From positions 62,001 to 126,000 of the forward strand of contig CBDCFM010000021.1 of the NCBI GenBank assembly GCA_965216035.1: 64,000 nt of DNA. Reading direction: 5' to 3'. Of the stretch, positions 52,855 through 61,873 are shown piece by piece. The notes under the pieces were generated by a model. The model saw only the letters and a list, made by a program, of their open reading frames with translations, was not told the DNA's origin and searched no databases. Made by a program: the position numbers and the translations under genes. Within the stretch, counting starts at the first letter, position 1. Each line of letters starts with the position of its first letter. This stretch comes from G963664115 sp965216035. GTDB taxonomy: Bacteria; Acidobacteriota; Terriglobia; 20CM-2-55-15.

Positions 52855-54246
52855 ATGGATCAGTACGAGTTGATCAGAACTGCACATCGGGTTTACAAGA
52901 AAAGCATTCGACAGATCGCCCGGGAGACCGGGCACACGCGACGGACGGTCCGGAAAGTATTGGCCGGACAGGAGCCCAAGTATCGGCGAGAGAAGGAGCC
53001 CGCCTGTCCGGTGATGGACCCGGTCGCCGGGATCGTAGATGCCTGGCTCCAGGCGGACCGGGACCAGCCAGTCAAGCAACGCCACACCGCGCACCGGGTG
53101 TGGCAACGTCTGGTGGAGGAGCATGAATTTATCGGAGCCGAGCCGACGGTACGCCGCTGGGTTCGGGAACGGAAGACACGGTTGGGCTGGAACCAGACCG
53201 GTGCTGTGGTGCCGTTGGACCCGGAACACGCCCGTGAAGCCGAGGTGGACTGGGGTACGGCCTGGGTCCGGATGAACGGTCAAGACCGTCAGGTCAAGTT
53301 GTTCTGCATGAGATCTCGGTACTCGGGCAAGGCGTTTGTGCGGGCCTATCCGTGGGAACGGCAGGAGATGTTCCTGGACGGTCAAATCCGTGGGTTCGAC
53401 TGGTACGGAGGCGTCTTCCCGACGTTAGTGTTCGATAACCTGAAAACCGCCGTGAAACAGATTCTGCGTGGGAAGGGTCGGGTTGAACAGACGCGGTTCA
53501 CAGCGTTTCGGGCGCACTACACGTTTGAAGCACGGTTCTGCAATCCGGCGCGGGGCCAGGAGAAAGGCGGGGTCGAGGGACTGGTCGGCTTCGCACGGAG
53601 AAACTTCCTGGTGCCGGTTCCCGAGGTGACCGACTTCGACGAGTTGAACGCGCAGTTGCTGGAACGCTGCGGCGCCGACAACCAGCGGAGGATCGGCGGC
53701 CGGTCCGACGATCGGACGATCGGGGAACGCCATGGAGCAGAACGCGCGTACCTGCTGGCGCTGCCGGGCACCCGATTCGAGAACACGAAGGTGGTGGGTG
53801 TGCGGATCAGCCCGTACCAGACGGCCCAGGTGGATCAGAACCGGTATTCGGTGCCGACCGCATATGTAGGACGCCGGCTCTGGGCCCATATCGGCTGTGA
53901 CCGGGTGAGCTTTTACGCGGACCAGAAGAAGGTGGCCGAACATGACCGCGCCTTCGGTCATAGCGACTGGCGGATTGATCCGTTGCACTACCTGGAGTTG
54001 ATCCGGCGGAAGGTGGCCTCGTTTGAGAGCGCCCGGCCGATCCGGCAGTGGCGGGATCAATGGCCGACCCAATATGAGACCGCGCTGGAGCGGTTGCGGG
54101 ATCGGCATGGATACAGCCGGGGCACCCGGGAGTTCATCGGCATCCTGCAACTCCACCAGGACTGGGATCTGGATCGGGTGTCATCGGCCATCCAGGAAGC
54201 GCTCGATGCCCACTGTATCGAGTGGAAGCGGTGCGGCACATTCTGA
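52855..54246 (+). CDS. istA: IS21 transposase IstA (C-terminus frameshifted)
   Basis: Transposase of IS21. N-terminal HTH (KSIRQIARETGHTRRTVRKV), then the rve core with EVDWGTAWV (Asp), LVFDNLKTAV (Asp) and GQEKGGVEGLVGFARR (Glu), and the Mu-like C-terminal beta-barrel (QVDQNRYSVPTAYVGR). It stops at 54246, but another frame between about 54205 and 54377 reads EAVRHILMREDTP and ends LDQYDRLLAGG, overlapping the istB start by four bases as in normal IS21 elements. A one-base shift near 54215 therefore removed ~45 native residues. ATG at 52855. Confidence 0.82.
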   Translation: MDQYELIRTAHRVYKKSIRQIARETGHTRRTVRKVLAGQEPKYRREKEPACPVMDPVAGIVDAWLQADRDQPVKQRHTAHRVWQRLVEEHEFIGAEPTVRRWVRERKTRLGWNQTGAVVPLDPEHAREAEVDWGTAWVRMNGQDRQVKLFCMRSRYSGKAFVRAYPWERQEMFLDGQIRGFDWYGGVFPTLVFDNLKTAVKQILRGKGRVEQTRFTAFRAHYTFEARFCNPARGQEKGGVEGLVGFARRNFLVPVPEVTDFDELNAQLLERCGADNQRRIGGRSDDRTIGERHGAERAYLLALPGTRFENTKVVGVRISPYQTAQVDQNRYSVPTAYVGRRLWAHIGCDRVSFYADQKKVAEHDRAFGHSDWRIDPLHYLELIRRKVASFESARPIRQWRDQWPTQYETALERLRDRHGYSRGTREFIGILQLHQDWDLDRVSSAIQEALDAHCIEWKRCGTF

Positions 54247-54373
54247 TGCGGGAGGACACGCCGACTCGATCCCATGCACCGCTCGAGTCCGGGTTGATGC
54301 CCGGTATCACCGATCTGACGATCGCCCGGGCCGATCTGGATCAATATGACCGTCTCCTGGCTGGGGGTGTGCG

Positions 54374-55165
54374 ATGAGTCCGGGTCAGGAGATCGTTCTC
54401 GACGACGCACTGCGGCAACTCCGGCTTCCGGCCATGGTGCGGGAGTGGCGGGAACACGCCCGACAGGCTAAAGAGGCCGGCGAGGGGCACACCGGCTTTC
54501 TATTGGCTCTGGCCAGCCGCGAGCTGGAGCAGCGGCAAGCCAATCAGGTCCAGCGTCGACTGCGGGAGGCCCGGTTCCCACTGCTCAAGACCCTGGAGAC
54601 CACGGACCTGAAGAAGTGGCCAGTGCTCGATGCGGTCCAGGTTCGCGACTATGCCGAGTGCGGCTACATTACCCGGCACGAGAACGTCGTCCTGTTGGGC
54701 AAGCACGGAACCGGTAAAACCCATGCCGCCACGGTGCTGGGTGTGGAAGCCTGCCGGAGGGGCTACCGCGTCGGGTTCACCACGGCAGCCGGGCTGGTCA
54801 ACACCTTGATCGAGTCGCGCGAGGAACGGCAACTGAAGCGGCACCTGGCGAAGCTGGCCCGCTTCGAGCTGCTCATCGTGGACGAAGTCGGCTATATCCC
54901 GTTCTCGGCCGAGGGGGCGCAGTTGCTGTTTCAGGTCTTCTCGGACCGCTACGAAAAGGGTTCGCTGATCGTCACATCGAACTTGCCGTTTGCACAGTGG
55001 ACCAGCGTCTTCGGTGACGCCGCACTGACCGCAGCCCTGCTGGACCGGCTGACCCATCACTGCGCCATTCACCAGTTCGAGTGGGAAAGTATCCGGTTTA
55101 CCGACAGTCTCGGCGCCGCTAGCAAACGGAAGAACAAACCCCGGTCCGCCGGAGGATCCGCGTGA
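54374..55165 (+). CDS. istB: IS21 helper ATPase IstB
   Basis: 263-aa AAA+ ATPase that selects the target and activates IstA. N-terminal helical domain, Walker A GKHGTGKTH, Walker B LLIVDEVG, sensor I SLIVTSNLPF and a C-terminal DRLTHHCAIHQF block. ATG at 54374 overlaps the remains of the istA reading frame. Intact. Confidence 0.93.
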   Translation: MSPGQEIVLDDALRQLRLPAMVREWREHARQAKEAGEGHTGFLLALASRELEQRQANQVQRRLREARFPLLKTLETTDLKKWPVLDAVQVRDYAECGYITRHENVVLLGKHGTGKTHAATVLGVEACRRGYRVGFTTAAGLVNTLIESREERQLKRHLAKLARFELLIVDEVGYIPFSAEGAQLLFQVFSDRYEKGSLIVTSNLPFAQWTSVFGDAALTAALLDRLTHHCAIHQFEWESIRFTDSLGAASKRKNKPRSAGGSA

Positions 55166-55391
55166 AAACCGCGGGCGCGGCGGGCTGTGGAAAGTGCCGC
55201 CCCCATGGGAACCCGCTGCAAAGCCAGCGCGCTCCCACGGTGGCTTGGAAGCCTTCGGCTCCCACACTTCCCACAGCCTCGACGGCGGAATCGCTTACAA
55301 ACCATTAACCAGGGGGTGGGTCCCTTTTACTCGATCGGGGTGGGTCCTTTTTACGTTGTCAAAGCGAAAACACCACTTTTGACAATAACTC

Positions 55392-56066
55392 ATCACGTTC
55401 TCGTCGGACCGCGATGGGACGATGAGTCTCTACTGGATGCCAGCCGATGGCAGCGGTGTGGCTGAGCGTCTGACCACAGCCGATGAGGGGACGAGCCACT
55501 GGATGGGTTCATGGTCGCCAGACGGCCAAACTCTTGCATTCAACTTGGAAAGAGAACAGGCGACTGATTGGGACATCTCGACGCTCTCGCTCGACGATGG
55601 AGAGACAGCTAGCCTCTACGACACGCCCGACACCACCTACAACGGCGCGGAACTCTCCCCTGATGGGATTTGGTTGGCCTACGGCGCGGGTTCGAGTGCA
55701 GCAGCATTGGACATCTACGTCGAGCCGTTTCCGCCGACGGGAGCAAGGCGCAGGATTTCAAAAGCTGGGGGGTACTGGCCTCTACCGTCGCCTGACGGGA
55801 GCGAGCTATTCTACCGGCCCGTATCGACTACTTCAGGGATTACGCTGAGGTCCGTCGATATCGTGACACAACCAGACTTTGCGTTCAGCAATGAACAGAC
55901 GCTCCCAATTGAAGGGTTCACCGTAGTTGGTTTTTACAGAGACTACGACATCACACCCGACGGTGAACGATGGGTGATGGTGTTCCCGGCAGACCAGGCC
56001 GAAACCGGCGAACCCGCCCGCCCCCAAATCAACATCGTCCTCAACTGTTACGAAAATATTGCGTAA
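55392..56066 (+). pseudogene. Kinase/TolB-type protein, C-terminal part (after IS256)
   Basis: Continuation of the frame interrupted at 51355: after removing the element and one duplication copy, RITF joins SSDRDGTMSLYWMPADGSG without loss. Further blades: SWSPDGQTLAFNLER, LSPDGIWLAYGAGSSAAALD, YVEPFPPTGARRRISKAGG, then YDITPDGERWVMVFPADQA and INIVLNCYENIA with a stop at 56066. The CYENIA end is created by a 126-bp insert (56046-56171); the ancestral end WFEELKERVPVP is still readable at 56172-56210. Confidence 0.9.
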
Positions 56067-56658
56067 GTCCTTTAGAATCAGTACAGGCACTTCGGGCCTT
56101 CTTCCGTGGTATCGGGAGCACGAAAATGTCGTTTTTTCATTGTTTGGGGTGAGCGCCCACTCATGGACGTCTGGTTTGAAGAACTGAAGGAACGGGTGCC
56201 GGTGCCCTGATTTTCCGAGGTCAGTGCCTGTTAAATTCGGTTGTGTCCCATTGAGGTTCTCGCCTCTCCCCCCCACCCTTTTATGCGAAGCTTGGATCGG
56301 TTCCCAGAAGCTAACCTCCGTACAGGGCATCGTTCGCGATGATGCAGGCAATGGTGCACTCGGGTCTGTCGATCCCATACGCATTTGGGAATGATCAGCG
56401 TCGGCGCACATCCAACCAGTGATAGTGCCGGTGAACCTCTACTTACCCTGTGCCACGGCCAGTCCTGTAACCATGGGAAAACTAAAGATCAGAGCCTTCA
56501 CAACGGTTCCTTCACCTGATCTCGACATTGATCTGCGTGAAATCGGTGGTGTGAATGCGGTCCGAGAGTGAGACGGGCCTGGGCGCAAGCGGCTCGTGAG
56601 GCCGCCCTCCGGTTATTTTCGCTCGGTGCCCAAGCCCTAATATCTCACCCTGGCTTTT
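56067..56658. other. Kinase 3' tail and unassigned sequence
   Basis: First part is the remainder of the 126-bp insert and the displaced kinase end (56172-56210), followed by TGCCTGTTAAATTCGGTTGT, a downstream sequence shared with 44121, 47140, 57401 and 58660. From about 56260 to 56658 no gene or repeat was recognised; the next gene (minus strand) ends at 56659. Confidence 0.5.
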
Positions 56659-57207
56659 TTAGCTGCCCGGCACCATGATGTGCGCAGCCGAGGTGCCCGC
56701 ATTCATAATCCACGCGCCGCCCTGCATGGCATTGTCGGGCAGGCCGAGTGACCGTGGTGTAGCGCCCGGCACGGCGACTGTCGTGTGGAAACGAGCTTGA
56801 GCCTGATCGGGGCCAGTCAGATTGATATACACTGATCCGAACTCGGGCTTTGCCCAAGTCCCCGCCTCTTCGATGGCTTCGAATGCCCCCCGGCGTGCCT
56901 CGCGGTCGGCGTGCTCCGCCTCGATCTCCAGGCTCTGAGCGACGCGGTCCATGTTGAACACGCTGGTGCACTCCACCGAAAACGGCCGCTGCCCAGGCTG
57001 TCCGGACCGGTCGTAGCAGACCAACCGGTTGGTGCCGCCCTTTAGGGTTTCGTACGTGAACTCGGTGTTCCACTTTATGACGCTGGCCCCTTCTCTCAGC
57101 TGGCGCGGGGCGGCGAGCAGGGCCTTCTCAATTTCCACTGACGTTTGCGCGAACATGCTGGCCGAAATCGCGAGCACGCTCAGAACGACAAGGATCATAC
57201 GTCTCAT
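56659..57207 (-). CDS. Small secreted protein of unknown function
   Basis: 182 aa. Signal peptide (MILVVLSVLAISASMFAQ), then a compact domain with two cysteines (LVCYDRSGQPG, FSVECTSVFNMD) that may form a disulfide, and a helical region (AEHADREARRGAFEAIEEAG). Family not recognised. ATG at 57207 with GGAGGT upstream is chosen over more upstream frames. A short kinase end (EERKKRVPVP) lies on the plus strand at about 57367-57402, just before IS30 copy D. Confidence 0.72.
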   Translation of the reverse strand: MRRMILVVLSVLAISASMFAQTSVEIEKALLAAPRQLREGASVIKWNTEFTYETLKGGTNRLVCYDRSGQPGQRPFSVECTSVFNMDRVAQSLEIEAEHADREARRGAFEAIEEAGTWAKPEFGSVYINLTGPDQAQARFHTTVAVPGATPRSLGLPDNAMQGGAWIMNAGTSAAHIMVPGS

Positions 57208-57414
57208 TTTGTACCTCCATTTCATTCGGCAGGAACACCCTGGGCTCGCGAGCGTCAGCAGGGTAATTCGCGAACAGTAGTCACAGTGATCGGTTGCAGT
57301 ATATCTGTGGAGTGTAGCTGTGTGAACTTGTACCGTCCTCCATAGCTGCTTGTGACCGAAGAACGAAAGAAACGGGTACCCGTGCCATGAGGGTCGCCAA
57401 GTCCTGTTAAATCC

Positions 57415-58656
57415 TGTGGTCTCAATAGGTCGATGCAACACTTCACATAGGAAGCGAGGTGAAGTGTATGCCGAAGAAAAGAAAGAAGCGACGGATGAGG
57501 AAGCGCCGGTGGTTCACAACCACGGAGCTGGTCGAGATATGGGATCGGTGGCAGCGGGGGGAGTCCACCAAAGCGATCGGTCGTGTACTGGACAGAGGGG
57601 GGACGTCGATTCATCGCCAACTGGCCGTGTATGGCGGCATCCGTCCGCGGCCCCGTTGCCGTTCATCCCGGGCCCTAACTCTGATCGAGCGTGAAGAGAT
57701 TTCCAGGGGTATTGCGGCGAAGAAGTCGATTCGGTCGATGGCCATGGCGCTGGGTCGCTCACCGTCGACACTGAGTCGGGAAATCGGTCGCAATGGCGGC
57801 TATGATAACTATCGAGCGTTGGAAGCCGATCAGCGGGCGTGGGACAGGGCACGCCGTCCGAAGCCATGCCGCCTGGCCCAATGTCTCCGGCTACGGCAGC
57901 TGGTCGAAGACAAGCTCCGCCTGGACTGGTCGCCTCAACAGATCGCCGGGTGGCTGAAGCACACCTATCCGGAAGACGAGTCGCTTCACGTGTCGCACGA
58001 GATTATCTATCGCAGCCTTTTCATCCAGGCCCGCGGGGCTCTAAAGAAAGAACTGACTCTGTGTTTGCGTTCAAAGCGATCGATCCGTCGATCCCAACAT
58101 GCGACCCGGAAAGGCCACGGTAAAGGGCAACTCGCCGATATGGTATCGATCCGTGAGCGTCCGGCCTCAGTCGAAGATCGTGCCGTGCCCGGTCACTGGG
58201 AGGGAGACCTACTGGCTGGATCTAAGAACACCCACATCGCCACATTGGTCGAACGTCACTCGCGCTACGTGATGTTAGTGAAGGTGTCGAGCAAGGAAAC
58301 AGAGACGGTCATCTCGGCGCTCATCGAGCACGCCAGAGAGCTACCGACAGAACTGTACAAATCGCTGACCTGGGATCGCGGTCGGGAAATGGCCGATCAC
58401 AAGCGCTTCACTCTGGCCACGAAGATTGACGTCTACTTCTGTGATCCACAGAGTCCATGGCAACGCGGCTCGAACGAAAACACCAATGGTCTGTTGCGGT
58501 ATTACTTCCCGAAAGGAACGGACTTGTCTGTACACTCACAGGAACATCTGGACTTCATTGCCCGGAGACTTAACGAACGCCCCCGCCAGACGTTGGGGTT
58601 TGAAACTCCGGCTGAACGATTTAACGCTTGTGTTGCATCGACCGGTTGAGCCGGCA
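57415..58656 (+). mobile_element. IS30-family element, copy D (1242 bp)
   Basis: Ends identical to copies A and C, with a CC duplication (57413-57414, 58657-58658). Flanks match a kinase downstream region (CCTGTTAAATCC on the left, CCGGTTGTGTTCCATTGAG on the right), i.e. the insertion is within the sequence between two kinase-type genes. Confidence 0.9.
57468..58649 (+). CDS. IS30-family transposase, copy D
   Basis: 393 aa, the consensus version of copies A, C and D (has Ala in ERPASVED, Glu in SALIEHARE and His in HSQEHLD). DDE residues intact; GAGGTGA site before ATG 57468. Confidence 0.93.
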   Translation: MPKKRKKRRMRKRRWFTTTELVEIWDRWQRGESTKAIGRVLDRGGTSIHRQLAVYGGIRPRPRCRSSRALTLIEREEISRGIAAKKSIRSMAMALGRSPSTLSREIGRNGGYDNYRALEADQRAWDRARRPKPCRLAQCLRLRQLVEDKLRLDWSPQQIAGWLKHTYPEDESLHVSHEIIYRSLFIQARGALKKELTLCLRSKRSIRRSQHATRKGHGKGQLADMVSIRERPASVEDRAVPGHWEGDLLAGSKNTHIATLVERHSRYVMLVKVSSKETETVISALIEHARELPTELYKSLTWDRGREMADHKRFTLATKIDVYFCDPQSPWQRGSNENTNGLLRYYFPKGTDLSVHSQEHLDFIARRLNERPRQTLGFETPAERFNACVASTG

Positions 58657-58687
58657 CCGGTTGTGTTCCATTGAGATTTCCTGTTAA

Positions 58688-58740
58688 CAGTTTGATTGAA
58701 CTCAATTCCCGCCTTTCGTATTCTGTAGCCAGCGTTTCGC
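58688..58740 (+). promoter_or_regulatory. Kinase-type leader without a kinase gene
   Basis: TTTGATTGAACTCAATTCCC then TTTCGTATTCTGTAGCCAG, matching the leader before the kinase at 28939. Here the kinase gene is gone: only ATGAAAATCGACCG follows, and then the carboxymuconolactone decarboxylase-like gene 140 bp downstream, which may now use this leader. Confidence 0.45.
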
Positions 58741-58878
58741 GATGAAAATCGACCGTTATGAATGGTGGCCTTACTCAGGCGGCTGACGGCGGTGACGAAT
58801 GCAAGTTCCACTCTTTAGGGTGACGCTCATGACGGTTGCGACGCTCATGTTGATGAATTGCTGACAGGAGTTGTGAAA

Positions 58879-60084
58879 ATGAAACACTTCTTTCATGTTC
58901 TGCTGATCACGATGCTCGGGCTACCAGTGTCGGCCATGCAGCTGACTGCTCAGTCAAGACCGGCGCCGCCTGGCAGCACAGAACCGGTACGACTCACCAC
59001 GCCGCGAATCCCTCCGCTCCCGGAATCCCAATGGACCGACAGACACCGGGCGCTCGTCGCGCAATATGCGCCTGATGGTCGAGTGGGCAACGGTCTCGCG
59101 ACCTTACTCCACGTGCCGGAACTGGTCGAGGCAGTGTTGCCCTTCACCACCTTCCTTTCCCGGGAATCATCGCTGCCGTCCCGTGAACGAGAGCTGTTGG
59201 TGCTTCGGATCGCGTGGCTCGCCCAGAACCAGTACTTATGGGCTGCACATGCCCCGAGCGGGCGACGCGCAGGCTTGACCGAGACCGAGCTTCGACAGGT
59301 CGCCATGGGACCGGGTGCCGATGCGTGGAATCCGTTCGATGCCGGACTGCTGACTCTGGCCGATGAGCTGTTCCGAAACTCGTCGGTCAGCGACGCGACC
59401 TGGACCACGTTGGGTGTCCGCTACAACCTGAGCCAGATGGTCGAGGCCGTGATGAACGTCAACGAGCACATCCTGCTCTCGATGATGTTCAATGCGATGG
59501 GGGTACAGCCAAACGACTGGTCAAGTGACCGGCTCCCGACCGACATTCAGTATCGTGTCGCTGCATCTGACCCGGATCCGTCGCTCCTGCGACCTCGCAT
59601 CGCACCGCTTGATGGCGACGGCCTGAGGGTGTCGCGAACCTTCGGACGGCACCCGCGGCTGGCCGACGCACGGAGCGGGCAGTCCGGTTTCGTCAACCGC
59701 ATCTCCCCTCTCACGCCGTACCACCGCGAGCTGCTGATCCTGCGGATAGGGTGGAACTGCCAGGCGGTCTACGAGTGGGCCAAGCATGTCGGCAGCGTAG
59801 GGCGCGCCCGCGACCACGGGCTGGACCCGCCACGGATCGCCGCCGGGCCTGACCACCCGCAATGGGAGCCGTTCGCGATCACGCTGCTTCACTTCGCCGA
59901 CGAGCTGTATCGCGACACGATGGTCTCAGATGAGACGTGGGCGGCGGTCACCGAAGACTTCGACACTCGGGAAACGATCTCCGCGCTGATGACCGTCAGT
60001 AACTATCGGCTGGTCTCACTGTCGCTGAACGCCTTTGGCGTGCAACCCCTAGAGACGGACGAGCTGTTTCCGATCGTGCCGTGA
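58879..60084 (+). CDS. Exported protein with two carboxymuconolactone decarboxylase-like domains
   Basis: 401 aa. Signal peptide (HFFHVLLITMLGLPVSAMQL) and two CMD/AhpD-like helical domains in tandem: the first around residues 80-190 (SRERELLVLRIAWLAQNQYL, WAAHAPSGRRAGL), the second around 280-390 (YHRELLILRIGWNCQAVYEW, AKHVGSVGRARDHGL). The usual CxxC of AhpD-type enzymes is absent in both, so thiol peroxidase activity is not expected; family members without it include lactone decarboxylase-like proteins of unknown substrate. ATG at 58879 with CAGGAG 10 nt upstream. Confidence 0.88.
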   Translation: MKHFFHVLLITMLGLPVSAMQLTAQSRPAPPGSTEPVRLTTPRIPPLPESQWTDRHRALVAQYAPDGRVGNGLATLLHVPELVEAVLPFTTFLSRESSLPSRERELLVLRIAWLAQNQYLWAAHAPSGRRAGLTETELRQVAMGPGADAWNPFDAGLLTLADELFRNSSVSDATWTTLGVRYNLSQMVEAVMNVNEHILLSMMFNAMGVQPNDWSSDRLPTDIQYRVAASDPDPSLLRPRIAPLDGDGLRVSRTFGRHPRLADARSGQSGFVNRISPLTPYHRELLILRIGWNCQAVYEWAKHVGSVGRARDHGLDPPRIAAGPDHPQWEPFAITLLHFADELYRDTMVSDETWAAVTEDFDTRETISALMTVSNYRLVSLSLNAFGVQPLETDELFPIVP

Positions 60085-60138
60085 GCATCGCCGGGATTTG
60101 TTCGACGCTTACGAGCGTTTATCATCCCCTGACAGTTT

Positions 60139-61622
60139 TCTGTTGTTGTCCAGTGAAAATGTCAGGGTAAGTGTTCATTGAAAATGTCCGCGAGGATGTC
60201 ACCGGCAGGAGCCATAGGTTCGTATTTGGGCATCTCGCGATAGTCGAGATACCAGGTATGAGAGGGATGTTGAGGCGTCCACTGACGCGGGGGCTTGAAG
60301 GGGGAGGGCGCCTTTTTAGTTTTGGCCTTTGGAAGCGTGGCGGACGGTTTCAGACGACGGGTTTGTAAGCCTCTGAGACGGAGCTGAGGCGCGTGAGCGG
60401 GGGCCGTCGTGGTCTTGAGGCAACGCTTGCCGGAATAGACGGCCAGAGAGCCATCCATGCGAATGTGGAGCTGGACCCGAGCGCGTGCATAACTGACGCG
60501 ATGGGTGTCGGGTTCCAACTGGATGCAGTGATCGGCCAGCGAGACGGTGTTGTCGGCCGAGACGATGCGATCGAACTTAAAGACAAACACGGTGTCCGGA
60601 TTAAAGGCTCGCGGCAGATTACGAAAGGCGGTGCCGGACTCGGCGGCCGGGACTGCGAATCGTTTGTTGAAGTTGGGGAGAAAGGGATCGAGGAATGTCT
60701 GGGCCTGTTGGAGTGTAGAGACCTTGTGCAGACGCAGTTCACTGACGAGGCGGTCTTGGAGGGTACCGAAGAGTCGTTCGACGCGTCCTTTGGCCTGGGG
60801 GGACCAGGCGGCAATGGAACGGATGTCGAGTTCGGTTAAGAGACGGCCGAACTGCGTGGAGTCGGGGCGGCCCTGCAGTTGCTCTTCGATGGTGAGTTTC
60901 TTCTTCTGTCCTTAGAAGATGGTGTGACGGTCGCGGTAGAGGGCCAACGGTCGCCCGTGCCGTTCGGTGATCTGGCGCAGCAGCAGGAAATAGCCTTGAG
61001 CGTCTTCCTGGGGACGGAACACGGCGCCCAGCAGTTTGCCGGTGGCATCATCGATTGCAGCGAGCAAGGTCATCCGTGGCCCGCGGCCCTGGAGCCAGTC
61101 GTGGCGCGAACCGTCGATCTGGACCAGCATGCCTTCCTGCGGGTAACGCTCCCGACGCAATCGATGCCGTCGCCGTCGTCGATGAGGGCGGGGGCTGGCG
61201 ATGCCGGCATCGGCCAGGACCCGGCGCAGGGTGGATCGGGACACCGGAATCTGTTCGCGCTCGTTCAGCAGTTCGGACAGGTGCTGCTGGTTGACCCCGG
61301 CGTATGGGCCCCGCGCCAGCGACACGATCCGGCTCCGTTGGCCCGGCTGGATCCGACGTTCCGACTCCCGCCCCCGGTTTCCGTGAGCCAGCGCTTCGGC
61401 TCCTTCCGCCCGGTATCGGGCCAACATCCGCCGGACGTGTCGCTCACTCCAACCCAGCAACTCGGCGGCGTGTAGGGCAGTCATCTTGCTGTCGTTGACG
61501 CGATTTAAAACCAGTAACCGCTTCTGTTCCTTTGAGTTCAATGTAATCGTCTCCATCATCCTCATAGGGTGACATTTTCACTGAACAGTTATGGGGTGAC
61601 AGAATCATTGAACAACTACAGG
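60139..61622 (-). mobile_element. ISNCY-type element (about 1.48 kb)
   Basis: Inverted ends CTGTTGTTGTCCAGTGAAAA (about 60140) and, on the other strand, CTGTAGTTGTTCAATGATTC (about 61621). Both ends hold extra copies of a TTCAxTGAAAATGTC unit (60173 on the left; 61575 on the right), i.e. multiple terminal repeats. One transposase gene with an internal stop. Confidence 0.72.
60162..61565 (-). pseudogene. ISNCY-type transposase with in-frame TAA
   Basis: 467-codon frame apart from TAA at 60912-60914. N-terminal HTH pair (LHAAELLGWSERHVRRMLAR, YRAEGAEALAHGNRGRES), then an integrase-like core with MLVQIDGSRHDWLQ (Asp), the LLAAIDDATGKLLGAVF strand and, after the stop, IRSIAAWSPQAKGRVERLFG (Glu in the KGRVERLF motif). 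The stop follows YRDRHTIF, where a second Asp is expected close by. One base change would restore it. Two frames of the same gene appear as separate ORFs. Confidence 0.82.
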
Positions 61623-61634
61623 GTGGTGACCTTC

Positions 61635-61690
61635 TGATTGACCTCAAGTCCCTTCCCTCTTAATATTTAGCCAGATTTCTGTAGATGCGC
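61635..61690 (+). promoter_or_regulatory. Kinase-type leader remnant
   Basis: CTGATTGACCTCAAGTCCC, CTCTTAATATTTAGCCAGAT: the same leader pattern as at 28857 and 58688, followed at about 61721 by ATGGAATCTACGG, the former kinase start, which is lost within 10 codons. The remaining bases to the amidohydrolase start (61874) show no other feature. Confidence 0.4.
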
Positions 61691-61873
61691 TCTATGAGCG
61701 CACGAATCTTTCGAAGAAATGGAATCTACGGATAAGTAAAATAAGCGGGGGTTCCCAGTGGACCGCGGCCCTACGCCGCGATGGATAGTCCGACCCCAGC
61801 CGGAACGCGAAAGAGACTGCGGAGCCAGTTGATCGCTCCAGGTCTGGGGTTGCAGAAAACAAAGGAGATTCTC

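Larger units (their letters stand above)
52723..55367 (+). mobile_element. IS21-family element (2645 bp)
   Basis: Inserted in the right end of IS256 copy 3 with a 5-bp duplication AAACA (52718-52722, 55368-55372). Ends carry the multiple terminal repeats typical of IS21: AAAAGGGACCCACC appears at about 52737 and 52770 on the left and inverted (GGTGGGTCC, GGTGGGTCCC) twice near 55313-55350 on the right. Encodes istA and istB. Confidence 0.93.
51356..55391 (+). mobile_element. IS256-family element, copy 3, carrying a nested IS21
   Basis: Left end GAGTTATAACC at 51356, right end ...AATAACTC at 55391. Perfect 9-bp duplication ATCACGTTC (51347-51355 and 55392-55400). Without the IS21 it is 1386 bp plus the 5-bp duplication, the same as copies 1 and 2. 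The IS21 sits 16 bp after the transposase stop, so the transposase gene is intact. Confidence 0.95.

Noticed and set aside
52708..53385. 225-codon minus-strand frame over istA
   Set aside because: Shadow of the istA codon structure; no recognisable motif or ribosome site.
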